Shown here one piece after another: positions 17,277-25,749 of a stretch of DNA of 64,000 nucleotides (its first letter is position 1; every line of letters begins with the position of its first letter). Source of the DNA: Catenulispora sp. MAP5-51. GTDB lineage: Bacteria > Actinomycetota > Actinomycetes > Streptomycetales > Catenulisporaceae. The stretch is taken from positions 620,001 to 684,000 of the forward strand of contig NZ_JBGCCH010000001.1 in the NCBI RefSeq assembly GCF_041261205.1, given 5' to 3'. Both the position numbers and the translations under genes were made by a program. Below the pieces are notes generated by a model. It was given only the letters and a program-made list of their open reading frames with translations. It made no database searches and was not told where the DNA came from.

Positions 17277-17903
17277 TCAGGTCCAGCGCAGGTAGCCCTC
17301 GCGGGCGGCGTGCGCGACGACGTGGGCCCGGTTGCGCAACTCCAGCCGCGTCATCACGTCGTGCAGCACGCCTTTGATGGTGCGCTCGGAATAGCAGAGC
17401 TTCGCGGCGATCTCCTTGGTCTCCATGCCCTCGGACACCAGGCGGATGACGTCCACCTCGCGGCTGGACAGCCCCATCGGCAGCGCCTCGGTGCCCGACC
17501 CGCGCGCCCGCCGGGCCCGGCCGACCTCGCCGAGCAGTCCGCCGAGCAGGTCCGCCGGCAGGTCCCCGGCGCCGCGGTCGACCAGCTGTACCGCGCGCAC
17601 CAGGCGGTCGGCGGTGGCCTCGCGGCGCCAGACCACGGCGGTCACGCCGAGCTCGACCACCTCCAGCAGCTGCGCCTTGTTCATCCGGCTCACCACCAGC
17701 ACGGTGTACGCGGGCTTGGGCGCGGCCTGGGGCCCGGCGTCCAGCAGCTCGCCGGCGTCGTCGGCGCACATCACGATCAGCGGGTCGCAGCCCGGGCCGT
17801 CCTCGGCCAGCAGCTCGATCTCGCTGCGGTGGTCGAGCAGGTTCACGATGCCGGCGCGCAGCACCGGATCGGCGGCCATCACCACGGTCTGGACACGGCG
17901 CAC
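17277..17903 (-). CDS. LuxR-type transcriptional regulator in the eCIS cluster
   Basis: 208 residues from GTG 17903, supported by GAGGGGGGACGGACCT directly upstream. The N-terminal half resembles a response-regulator receiver fold (VQTVVMAADPVLRAGIVNLL; YTVLVVSRMNKAQLLEVVELG; VVWRREATADRLVRAVQ) but the phospho-acceptor pocket is degenerate. The C-terminal GerE helix-turn-helix is complete: LSSREVDVIRLVSEGMETKEIAAKL and YSERTIKGVLHDVMTRL. It probably is an orphan, phosphorylation-independent regulator controlling the injection system. It is transcribed in the same direction as the structural genes. The 139 bases between its stop and the next start show no terminator. Confidence 0.88.
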   Translation of the reverse strand: MRRVQTVVMAADPVLRAGIVNLLDHRSEIELLAEDGPGCDPLIVMCADDAGELLDAGPQAAPKPAYTVLVVSRMNKAQLLEVVELGVTAVVWRREATADRLVRAVQLVDRGAGDLPADLLGGLLGEVGRARRARGSGTEALPMGLSSREVDVIRLVSEGMETKEIAAKLCYSERTIKGVLHDVMTRLELRNRAHVVAHAAREGYLRWT

Positions 17904-18210
17904 AGGTCCGTCCCCCCTCAGCCTCGCCGGCCGGGGTGTTCTGGATGTTCTCAAGGGCCGGGGCGGCGGCGCCGCCGCCAAAAGAACATCACGGCATCGG
18001 GGAGGAAACCAACGGACCTCAACGGAAAACCACGCGAGCGTCCACGCGGACATCCGCCCATTGATCGAAAACGACCAGGCGAGGGGGGAATTCGGCGGAA
18101 GTCCGCCGGACGCTGAGAATGCTGAGGTTGACGCCGACGGGACTGGGTCCCCGGGCCCGTCGGCCGTGAATGCCAGGGTTCTTCGATCGGGGACCCTCCC
18201 CCCGCGCGTA
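17904..18210. other. 307-base intergenic stretch upstream of the LuxR gene
   Basis: No gene is supportable here. CGGCGGA (18093-18099) and TCCGCCG (18102-18108) form a short stem. The A-rich segment about 17978-18070 is less GC-rich than its surroundings and could hold a promoter for the regulator. Whether the upstream membrane-protein transcript ends here is not evident. Confidence 0.4.
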
Positions 18211-19542
18211 TCAGTGGCGGGTATAGAACTCCAACTCCGTCAGCGCCGTCTCCACAGCCTTGGCCGGATCGGCGGCGGTGGGCGGGTAGGAGGAGGTGAT
18301 GGTGAACACCACCTGGCGGATGTCGTCGCCGCGCAGTTGAAACTTCTGGAAGCCGGGCTGGTCGTCCAAGGTGATGGTCTTCTTGGTCGGAGCGCCCTTG
18401 CCCGGGATCGGGATCAGCTCGACGTCGATGGTCTCCGGCGAGCCCTGGGCCCCGAAGGTGTCCGTCGCGGTTCCGGCGCCCGGCGTGATGCCCACGTCCA
18501 GCAGGTTCTCCGGCTGGGAGAAGGTCGCGGTCACGCTGATGCCGTTGGTGTTCTGCGGCGAGAACCCGCTGCCCCACCAGGTGTCGGAGTAGGTGTCGTG
18601 CAGCAGCTTCGGCGGGTGGTCCGGGTCCTGGTGCGAGGCCGTGATGGTCCAGTTGGAGACCTCGTTCGGCTTGGCGAAGTGGTCCCGGACGTTGGTGGAG
18701 ACCGGCGAGTACTCCTTGACCACGACGACGACCACCACGACCACCACGACGACCCACACCACCGGCCGGATCGCCTGCCCCGGCCCGCGCCGCAGCCGGG
18801 GACGCTGGCCGGCGAACGGCAGCGGCCGGTTGCGCCAGAAGAAGATCAGGCGGCGCCACCACGACGGGCGCTTGGCCTCCACCGGAGCGTACGCCAGGCG
18901 CTGGCCGCACTTGCGGCAGAAGTGCCGCTCGGGCGGGTTGCGCGTGGCGCACCACTGACACTCGATGCCCGCGTCGAGGGCTTCGAGCCCCTCGGCGTTC
19001 TTGCGCTGCGGGGCGATCGGGTCGGGCACGCCCGGCAGCACCGGCGCGATCCGCTCCGAGGCCGTCGGGTCGGCCACCGGTACGAGCAGGGCACGGGCCC
19101 GTTCGGACCGTTCGGCCTGCTTGGCCCGTTCAGCAAGCTCGGCCAGGGCTTTCTCGCGCGCGGCACGCTCCGCCTCGCCCTGATCCGCCTGACCCTGATC
19201 TGCCTGGTCCTTATCAGCCCTGCCCTTATCAGCCTCAGCCCCGGCCGGCTCGGCGAGCGGCGCGGTGTCGGAGTCCTCGGCGACCGGCTGTGGTCCGAAC
19301 CCGGAACCGCGCCGGGAATCAGAGGCCTGCTTTGGGATGGAGGCGGACCTCGACTCGGCCGCGGGTTCGGCCGACAGCGCCGCGCCGGCCGCGGGCGACT
19401 CCTCGAAGGCCGCCGCGGCGCCCGCGCCGACCGCCGCCGGCCGGGGCCGGCTCAGCGCCGCGCCGCAGCTGTCGCAGAAGGCCTCCCGCTGGTCGCGCGC
19501 GCCGCAGTCGGGGCAGGTCAGCTCACTGAGATCGGTGGACAT
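18211..19542 (-). CDS. eCIS-associated membrane protein: two zinc ribbons, poly-valine transmembrane segment, discoidin-like domain
   Basis: 443 residues. Zinc ribbon 1 uses C10, C13, C23 and C26; zinc ribbon 2 uses C195, C198, C209 and C212. Between them is a low-complexity linker and a charged, probably coiled-coil stretch (about 103-152). After a strongly basic region comes a 15-residue membrane segment, residues 261-275, in which 14 residues are valine and one is tryptophan. The C-terminal 165 residues (SNWTITASHQ, LLHDTYSDTWWGSG, LLDVGITPG, VVFTITSSYPP) resemble the discoidin-like NADase-type glycan-binding domain. The positive-inside rule puts the zinc ribbons in the cytoplasm and the discoidin domain outside. 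By context and topology it could anchor the particle at the membrane, as reported for a CIS-linked membrane protein of Streptomyces coelicolor (recalled, not checked). Confidence 0.85.
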   Translation of the reverse strand: MSTDLSELTCPDCGARDQREAFCDSCGAALSRPRPAAVGAGAAAAFEESPAAGAALSAEPAAESRSASIPKQASDSRRGSGFGPQPVAEDSDTAPLAEPAGAEADKGRADKDQADQGQADQGEAERAAREKALAELAERAKQAERSERARALLVPVADPTASERIAPVLPGVPDPIAPQRKNAEGLEALDAGIECQWCATRNPPERHFCRKCGQRLAYAPVEAKRPSWWRRLIFFWRNRPLPFAGQRPRLRRGPGQAIRPVVWVVVVVVVVVVVVKEYSPVSTNVRDHFAKPNEVSNWTITASHQDPDHPPKLLHDTYSDTWWGSGFSPQNTNGISVTATFSQPENLLDVGITPGAGTATDTFGAQGSPETIDVELIPIPGKGAPTKKTITLDDQPGFQKFQLRGDDIRQVVFTITSSYPPTAADPAKAVETALTELEFYTRH

Positions 19543-19561
19543 CGGGGCGCAACGCTCCCTT

Positions 19562-20101
19562 TCAGGATTTCTCGACGACGATGGAAAACGGGATGTGCGC
19601 CGGCCGGATGGCGGCGACCAGCGCCCCCAGCCGGTCCAGATCGACCGAGCGGGCCTGCTCCTTGGTCAGCCGGACCTCCAGGGCCGGCTCCGGCTCGCCC
19701 GGCAGCGGCCCCAGCGGACGCCCGGACCAGGACATCCCGCCGCTCTCGTGGATCCGCGGCTGGATGCCGAACCCGAGGCGGACCGCCTCGGCCAGGCCGT
19801 GCACGGTGCCGCGGTACCGGTGCAGCGCGGCCGCCCCGGACACGGCCGCGCGCAGGTCGGGGTCGGACTCGTCCCCGGACAGCTCGGCGCCGACCCAGCC
19901 GCCGAGCCAGCCCACGAAGTCCGGGGGCGCGAGCTCGGGCCGCAGGTAGGCCGCGAGGTTGTCCAGCACCGAGAGCATCGGCGCGAACAGGTCGTCCAGG
20001 CCGGCGACGAACCGCTGCGCGAAGTCGTCGTCGGCGTAGACGCTCGGCAGCTGCTCGCCCAGCGGGAAGGGGGTGCCGAGGCCGTCGGCCGCGCCCCTCA
20101 T
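19562..20101 (-). CDS. eCIS tail protein, gpI/TIGR02242-like baseplate wedge component
   Basis: 179 residues. The opening FPLGEQLPSVYADDDFAQRFVAGLDDLFAPMLSVLDNL and the segment DFVGWLGGWVG followed by AAALHRYRGTVHGLAEAVRLGFGIQP match the phage tail protein domain found in eCIS and phage baseplates (Afp12/gpI type). It sits between the baseplate J gene, whose stop overlaps its start (ATGA), and the membrane protein. It would connect the baseplate ring. No tail-fibre gene follows. Confidence 0.88.
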   Translation of the reverse strand: MRGAADGLGTPFPLGEQLPSVYADDDFAQRFVAGLDDLFAPMLSVLDNLAAYLRPELAPPDFVGWLGGWVGAELSGDESDPDLRAAVSGAAALHRYRGTVHGLAEAVRLGFGIQPRIHESGGMSWSGRPLGPLPGEPEPALEVRLTKEQARSVDLDRLGALVAAIRPAHIPFSIVVEKS

Positions 20102-22068
20102 CCGCCGACCACCTTCACGCGGTGGTCGTAGGAGAACACCAGCGCCGAGGGGTCCAGCTCGATGCGGTCCGCGGAGTCGCCGCGCTTGCCGGTCAGCGGG
20201 TCGGCCGGGTGCAGGCGCACCTCGTCGACCATCTCCACGCCCGGGACCCGCTGCAGCACCGCGTACAGCTCGCCGGAGTGCACCGCGCGGCCGAACGGCC
20301 AGCCGTCCCCGGTCGGCCCGCCGGTCAGCGGGTCGAGGTAGGAATACAGGGCGTTGACGGCGCCGGTGCGGACCTGGTCGGTCTCCACCCCGCGGAACGC
20401 GTGCAGCGTCACCGCCGCGGTGACGCCCTGGTAGAACGGCGGGCCGACGGCCAGCCGGGTGCCGATCGGGCGCCGGTCGTCCAGATAGGCGGCGATCCGG
20501 CTGAGCAGCTCGTCGCCCGGGACCAGCTGCTCGAAGCGCAGGAACCCGCCGACGTCCGGGACCGCCTGCGGCACCACGAGCAGCCGGACCCCGCCGGCCC
20601 CGGCCGCCTTGCCGTCGACCTTGGTCTGCTCCTCGACCGGCAGGCAGTGGATGCGTGCGGCCTCCGGGGCGGCGCGGCGGGTCAGCTCCTCGTAGTCCCG
20701 GACCGTCACCGCGCGGTCCTGGGCCCGCAGCGAGATCGGCGCGCGCACCTTGGCCTCGGCCACCGATTCGCCGTCCACGCCGCCGCGCGCGGCCTCGCGG
20801 TTCTCCACGCGGGAGACGTAGGGGATCGAGGTTCGCAGCACACTGAGAGCCCCGCGCGCGACGTTGCCGGCCCGGCCGCCGCCGATCCGGTAGGCGGTGG
20901 CCCGGATCCGCACGCCCTTGAGCGGGACCGCGCCGTACTGCCGCACGCTGCCGTCCGGCTGGCGCAGCGCCGGTCCGAAGGTGATCTCCCCGGTCACCGG
21001 GTCCAGCTGGAAGTGCCGGTCGTCGGGGCCGGAGCCGGCGAAGGTGTCGACCAGCTCCCAGCGCTGCCAGCCCTCGCCGTCAGAGGTGTCCAGTTGGAGC
21101 ATCGGGTCGTCGACCGCGACCGGTCTGCGGGACACCCGGAAGCGCTGGCCCGCGACCCCGGAGGACTCCCCCAGGTCCTCGTCCCGGACGGCATCGGAGT
21201 GCAGGGCGCGCACCGTGCCGCCCATCGTCCGGGCCGAGGCGCCGCGCAGGCTCGGGCTGACGGCGTAGAACGGCTGCGCCGCGCGCGGCTCCAGCACCCG
21301 GCAGCGCAGCCACGCCGCCTCGACGCCGGCCAGCCGCGAGACGATGTGCCGGGACGGCACGTGCAGGGACACGTCCCCGGGCCGGTTCAGACCGCCGGTG
21401 TCGTCGGAGTCGACCTCGCAGGCCATCCAGCCGTCCGCCGACCACGCCTCCCACACCAGCGGCGGCTGGCGCGGGTCCACGCCGACACCGTCGACCTGGC
21501 TGCTCAGCCGCAGCACCGCCAGGCACGAAGGCACCGGCGAGGACAGGCCGAAGTACAGCGCGTCGCCGGGCTGCGGGGCCGCGGAGAAGGCGGGCACGTC
21601 CTTGCCGTCGAGGACGTCCACGGTGCGGTCGGTCGGGCTCGCGCCGTTGTTCTGCACCACCACCGCGGTCAGCTCGCACGGCACGATCCGCAGCTGCTCG
21701 GCGGAGCTGAAGACCAGCGCCTCCTCGGACTCGGTCCGCAGGGTCGCGATCTGCGAGCCGGCCGGCACCAGCACCGTGTTCGGCTGCGGCGCGGACAGGC
21801 GGAAGGTCACGTCGGCGCGCGCCGGCGCCGGCGGGAACCGGTTGATGCCCAACAGGTCCAGGAACGCCAGGTAGTTCTTGTCCGGGACCCGGTTCAGCCG
21901 GTAGACCAGCTGGTCGGCCATGTAGGCCACGGCCTCGATGAGCGTCACGCCGGGGTCGGAGACGTTGTGGTCGGTCCATTCCGGGCAGCGCTGCTGGACG
22001 TAGCGCTTGGCGTCGTCCACGAACTGCTGGAACCGGCGGTCGTCGAGGTTCGGCGAGGGCAAAGCCAT
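20098..22068 (-). CDS. eCIS baseplate J-like protein
   Basis: 656 residues from the ATG at 22068. Opening MALPSPNLDDRRFQQFVDDAKR; then HNVSDPGVTLIEAVAYMADQLVYRLNRVPDK, the strongly conserved baseplate J N-terminus; a beta-rich middle (LVPAGSQIATLRTESEEALVFSSAE); the central QLDPVTGEITFG and GGGRAGNVARGAL; and the C-terminal CPVEE-like region with RDYEELTRRAAPEAARIHCL. It forms the wedge that holds the sheath to the spike. It starts one base after the gp25 stop, so the two are translated together. Confidence 0.93.
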   Translation of the reverse strand: MALPSPNLDDRRFQQFVDDAKRYVQQRCPEWTDHNVSDPGVTLIEAVAYMADQLVYRLNRVPDKNYLAFLDLLGINRFPPAPARADVTFRLSAPQPNTVLVPAGSQIATLRTESEEALVFSSAEQLRIVPCELTAVVVQNNGASPTDRTVDVLDGKDVPAFSAAPQPGDALYFGLSSPVPSCLAVLRLSSQVDGVGVDPRQPPLVWEAWSADGWMACEVDSDDTGGLNRPGDVSLHVPSRHIVSRLAGVEAAWLRCRVLEPRAAQPFYAVSPSLRGASARTMGGTVRALHSDAVRDEDLGESSGVAGQRFRVSRRPVAVDDPMLQLDTSDGEGWQRWELVDTFAGSGPDDRHFQLDPVTGEITFGPALRQPDGSVRQYGAVPLKGVRIRATAYRIGGGRAGNVARGALSVLRTSIPYVSRVENREAARGGVDGESVAEAKVRAPISLRAQDRAVTVRDYEELTRRAAPEAARIHCLPVEEQTKVDGKAAGAGGVRLLVVPQAVPDVGGFLRFEQLVPGDELLSRIAAYLDDRRPIGTRLAVGPPFYQGVTAAVTLHAFRGVETDQVRTGAVNALYSYLDPLTGGPTGDGWPFGRAVHSGELYAVLQRVPGVEMVDEVRLHPADPLTGKRGDSADRIELDPSALVFSYDHRVKVVGG

Positions 22069-22069
22069 G

Positions 22070-22507
22070 TCAGGCTGCTTCCGTATTCGTAGCGGCCGGG
22101 TCTTGCGGCCCTTCGTGGTCGGGGATGACGTAGAAGGGGAAGACCAGGGACCGCGGGTTGTTGGTGCCGCGCAGCTGGTAGTGCACGTCGATGTACAGGA
22201 CGGTGGGGCGGTCGGGGTCCACGCTGACCTCGACGCCGGTGACCACGATGCGCGGCTCCCAGCGGTCCAGGCTGGTGCGCACCTCGTGCTGGATGCGGCC
22301 CACGGTCTTGTCGTTGACCGGGGCGAACACCAGGTCGTGCACGGCGCAGCCGAACTCCGGGCGCATCGGCCGCTCCCCGGGCGCGGTGGCCAGCACCAGG
22401 CGCATGGCCTCCTCGATCTCCTGGTCGTGGGAGACCAGGCCGATGCGGCCGCCGGCGTCCACGCGCATCGGGAAGCCCCAGCCGGAGCCGACGAAACGCT
22501 CACCCAT
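22070..22507 (-). CDS. eCIS gp25-like baseplate wedge protein
   Basis: 145 residues in the GPW/gp25 family: LVSHDQEIEEAMRLVLATAPGERPMRPEFGCAVHDLVFAPVND is the family core, with the EFG C-terminal ring-binding element and the second half VEVSVDPDRPTVLYIDVHYQLRGT. In sheath-type machines gp25 joins the baseplate to the sheath base. Length is standard. It follows the spike gene by 50 bases and precedes baseplate J by one base. Confidence 0.93.
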   Translation of the reverse strand: MGERFVGSGWGFPMRVDAGGRIGLVSHDQEIEEAMRLVLATAPGERPMRPEFGCAVHDLVFAPVNDKTVGRIQHEVRTSLDRWEPRIVVTGVEVSVDPDRPTVLYIDVHYQLRGTNNPRSLVFPFYVIPDHEGPQDPAATNTEAA

Positions 22508-22557
22508 GGCCGGTCAGGCCCTTCCCGGACCGGTCCTGCGGCATCAGAGCCCTCATC

Positions 22558-24507
22558 TCAGATCACCACGATCTGCTGCGTGTCGATCGTGCCCTCGCCG
22601 ACGATGGCGACGTTGCCGGTCAGCGTGATCTCGGCGGCCTCCACCGAGAACGAGGCGCCGGTGTAGTTCAGCTCCGCGCCGACCACGTTGATCAGCGGCG
22701 CGTCCAGGGTCATCTCGGTGGCCTTCAGCGTCATCGCGACGTCGGAGGTGAGGCTGACGGCGGTGGCGCCGGTGATGCTCACCGCGCCCTCCGGCGTCAT
22801 GGTGATGCTGGTGCTGCCGGCGCGGATCGTGACGCCGCCGACCGGGGTCTTGCTCTCGATGGTGATCGGGCCGGTGGCGTTCTTGACCGCGATCTCGTTC
22901 TCCATCTTGTCCAGATGGACGCTCTGCTCCCCGTCGTTGGTCAGAAGCTTGACCCCGGCGTTCATGGAGTACTCGTCGTCGAGCAGCTCCAGCCGGTGGC
23001 CGCGCCGGGAGGACACGGCCAGCACGTTCGGGATGCCGTCTTTGGAGACCAGGTTGTCGACGGTGAGCTTGGTCGGCTTGTTCACGCCGTTGTACAGGCC
23101 GCCGATGACGTAGGGCTGGTCGAAGTCGCCGCGGTCGAAGGTGACCAGGACCTCGTCGTTGACGGCGTAGCCGATGAAGCCGCCGGAGCCCGGGGCGCCG
23201 GCCGGGATGTGGTCGGCGCCGGCGGCGTGCTCCAGGCCGCCGAGCGCGCTGACGCCGCCGTGCTGCACGGTGCGGGCCCAGTCGCTGGTGTACTTGTCGT
23301 CCAGCCAGGGGTAGCGCAGCTTGACCCGGCCCATGCGCAGCGGGTCGTGGATGTCGGTGACGATCGCGCTGACCACGCCGCTCATCCGGTGCCCGGTGCC
23401 CCCGGTGCCGCCGGAGGCCAGGCCGTACAGGGAGCGGAACTGGCGGCCGGTCATCGACACCCAGGTCTCGTAGGTGCCGTGCTCGAACACGTGCTTGACG
23501 CCGGTGATCGTGTAGGCGCCGTCGAAGGGCTTGCCGGCCTTGCTCAGGGTGACCGACTTGTCCGGCAGCAGCTGCGGCGTGCCGCGGACGGCGACTTCGA
23601 GCTCGGCGAAGGAGGAGGTCACGTCGGCGGCCAGGGATGTGGCGGCGGTGTTGGCCTCGGTGTCGCTGACGTACGGGGTGCCCGTCTCCACCAGGGAGCC
23701 GCCGCCGAACCGCGCCGCCACCCCCGACGGGCTCAGGCCGGCCTCCACCTCGGGGTTCTCCACGCTCGGGGCGCGCCCGATCAGGGTCTGCTTGGCCACC
23801 ATGTTCCAGCCCCGCGAGGTCACCTCGGTGACCTGGTCGGCGGCGGTGAACCCGGAGCGGCAGCGCAGGGTGTTGGCACCGAACTCGAGCACGTACGGAC
23901 TCTTGTCGGCGCTGACGCCGGTCAGCGGCACGGCCTTGGTCGGAGTGCGGAAGTGCAGCAGGCCCATGTTGTCGAAGTACACGACCTTGCCGGTGCGCTC
24001 GGCCAGGCCCTGGATGAAGGACCAGTCGTCGATGTTGGGCTGGGAGGTCTGGGAGTCCGCCGCCGGGGGCGGCGTGGACTCGATCTTGCCGGTCGCCACC
24101 CCGTGCTCGGCGGCCACGATGCGCACGATGTCGGAGGCGGACAAGTTCGGGTACGTCTTCACGCGCCGCTTGCGCAGGAGCTTGAAGGCGTGGTCCATGC
24201 CGCGGATGACGGTGTAGAACTCACCGCCGGAGTAGTCCGCCTCGATCCCGGTGATGTTCCCGGTGATCAGCGGCTGGTCCTCGCCGATCAGCCCGGCCAC
24301 GGCGAAGATGGTGATCGGCAGGCCGATCTCCAGCTGCGCGTTGGTGGACGTCAGCAGGCGCGTCTTGTCCTTGAACACGACGTGGAACGTGGAGGGCACG
24401 TTGAGGCTGGCCTCGACCCAGCAGGAGTACAGGGAGGCCTTCAGCAGCGGGGACAGCGCGCCGCCGATCTGGACCTTGGGGACCGAGGAGAAGGAGCCGA
24501 ACGTCAC
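22558..24507 (-). CDS. eCIS VgrG-like spike protein
   Basis: 649 residues from GTG 24507, preceded by a strong site (GGAGGTGACC). The N-terminal half is the phage late control D/gp27-like hub fold (GFTAADQVTEVTSRGWN near residue 220). A gp5 OB-fold follows with IVTDIHDPLRMGRVKLRYPW and the signature DEVLVTFDRGDFDQPYVIGGLYNG. The C-terminus is a triple-stranded beta-helix with repetitive ITM, SLT, TLK, TLD turns, ending IVGEGTIDTQQIVVI. No enzymatic extension or PAAR is fused. It forms the needle tip and may carry cargo. Confidence 0.93.
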   Translation of the reverse strand: MTFGSFSSVPKVQIGGALSPLLKASLYSCWVEASLNVPSTFHVVFKDKTRLLTSTNAQLEIGLPITIFAVAGLIGEDQPLITGNITGIEADYSGGEFYTVIRGMDHAFKLLRKRRVKTYPNLSASDIVRIVAAEHGVATGKIESTPPPAADSQTSQPNIDDWSFIQGLAERTGKVVYFDNMGLLHFRTPTKAVPLTGVSADKSPYVLEFGANTLRCRSGFTAADQVTEVTSRGWNMVAKQTLIGRAPSVENPEVEAGLSPSGVAARFGGGSLVETGTPYVSDTEANTAATSLAADVTSSFAELEVAVRGTPQLLPDKSVTLSKAGKPFDGAYTITGVKHVFEHGTYETWVSMTGRQFRSLYGLASGGTGGTGHRMSGVVSAIVTDIHDPLRMGRVKLRYPWLDDKYTSDWARTVQHGGVSALGGLEHAAGADHIPAGAPGSGGFIGYAVNDEVLVTFDRGDFDQPYVIGGLYNGVNKPTKLTVDNLVSKDGIPNVLAVSSRRGHRLELLDDEYSMNAGVKLLTNDGEQSVHLDKMENEIAVKNATGPITIESKTPVGGVTIRAGSTSITMTPEGAVSITGATAVSLTSDVAMTLKATEMTLDAPLINVVGAELNYTGASFSVEAAEITLTGNVAIVGEGTIDTQQIVVI

Positions 24508-24511
24508 AAGG

Positions 24512-25225
24512 TCACCTCCGGACCTGGTCGGGGGCGGGGATGAGCAGCTCGGCGCCGGGACTCAGGCGCATCGGGTCGTCGATCTCGTTGGCCTCGGCGA
24601 TGGTGCGCCAGGCGGTGGCGTCACCGTACTCCGACCAGGCCATGGACTGCAGCGTGTCGCCGGCGCGGACCCGGTGCGAGCGGTGCGCGGACAGCGCGCC
24701 GGAGGTGGGGTTCTGGCCCAGGGTGAGACCGGGGATCTGGGTGATCGTCAGGTCGCAGGTGGCGCGCAGCGGGACGCCGGAGGGGTCGAAGTACGTGTAG
24801 TTGGCGGAGATGTTCTGCACGTAGGCGTTGAAGCTGACCGTGGAGAAGCTGCCCCACTGGAAGAAGACCCACGGGGTGGAGGGCTGGAAGGCGGCGATCG
24901 ACTGGTCGGTCACCTCACAGCACTTGAGCAGGGCCTCGACGTCGTCCTGCACCTTGGTCCCGGCCGGGGTCATCGAGGAGTCCAGGAAGAGCTGGAAGGT
25001 CAGGGTGTAGGGATCGGCGCCGCCGAAGCTGGGGATGCTGACGTACTTGAAGAACGGGAGCGGGGTGTTGCTCCAGTTGGCGCTCTTGGCCAGCGTCAGC
25101 GTCTCGGGGTTGAACTGGAAGTTGATCTCCCGCATCGTCCCCCCGGGCTCCAGCGCGGGCCCGATGGGCGGTTCCTTGATCGTGAGCGAGGCCTTGACCA
25201 GGCTGACTCCGGGCTGCGAGGACAT
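24512..25225 (-). CDS. eCIS LysM-containing hub/tube-initiator protein
   Basis: 237 residues. The body contains NFQFNPETLTLAKSANWSNTP and YVSIPSFGGADPYTLTFQLFLDSS, typical of the contractile-injection tube-initiating family (Afp7/Pvc7-like). The C-terminal 50 residues are a LysM module, HRVRAGDTLQSMAWSEYGDA, then WRTIAEANEIDDPMRLSPGAELLIP. It bridges the spike to the inner tube. GGGAGCG within the end of the upstream gene serves as ribosome site; the intergenic gap is six bases. Confidence 0.92.
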   Translation of the reverse strand: MSSQPGVSLVKASLTIKEPPIGPALEPGGTMREINFQFNPETLTLAKSANWSNTPLPFFKYVSIPSFGGADPYTLTFQLFLDSSMTPAGTKVQDDVEALLKCCEVTDQSIAAFQPSTPWVFFQWGSFSTVSFNAYVQNISANYTYFDPSGVPLRATCDLTITQIPGLTLGQNPTSGALSAHRSHRVRAGDTLQSMAWSEYGDATAWRTIAEANEIDDPMRLSPGAELLIPAPDQVRR

Positions 25226-25231
25226 GACCGA

Positions 25232-25669
25232 TCACGCTCCCGACGCGGTGAAGCCGTGGTGGGCGATGACGAGTCGCTCGGTGGCCACGGTGTTGCTGGC
25301 CGGATCCAGCGTCGGCCCGCTCCAGCTGACCGGCAGCACGTCCAACAGGCCCCACTGCACGACCTGCGACCCGTCCGCCCGCAACGCCGCGATCTGCGCC
25401 GTCGGCCGCTGGATCCCGGTCGCGATCGAGGAGATCCACGCCGCGATCTTGTTGCTGTCCGGCGTCAGCGGCCGGGTGAGCGTGATGTTGCCATGGCTGA
25501 CCCGGCCGGGCAGGAAGGTGGTGTAGCCGTTGTTGCCGCCCTCCTTGTGCTGGTAGACCTCCACCTCGGCGGACAGGCCCTCGCACTGGTTGAACAGGCC
25601 GAGGTCCTGCCCGTCGATCGTCAGCTTGAAGAACAGGCTGGACCCGGGATCCAGGGTGGAAGTACTCAT
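25232..25669 (-). CDS. eCIS inner tube protein 2 (gp19-like)
   Basis: 145 residues of the T4-like tail tube family. Beginning FFKLTIDGQDLGLFNQCEGLSAEVEVYQHKEGGNNG, then ITLTRPLTPDSNKIAAW and a beta-strand ending TERLVIAHHGFTASG. Its position next to the LysM protein equals that of Pvc5/Afp5, the tube ring that starts polymerisation on the spike. The second tube gene lies at 29840-30283. AGAGGA precedes the ATG. Confidence 0.92.
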   Translation of the reverse strand: MSTSTLDPGSSLFFKLTIDGQDLGLFNQCEGLSAEVEVYQHKEGGNNGYTTFLPGRVSHGNITLTRPLTPDSNKIAAWISSIATGIQRPTAQIAALRADGSQVVQWGLLDVLPVSWSGPTLDPASNTVATERLVIAHHGFTASGA

Positions 25670-25749
25670 GTCGTTCGTCAGTCCTCTTCGTGGTGCGGAT
25701 GATCGGTCCGGGGGCGGCAGGGCGGCACGGCGGCACGGAACGGGCAGGC

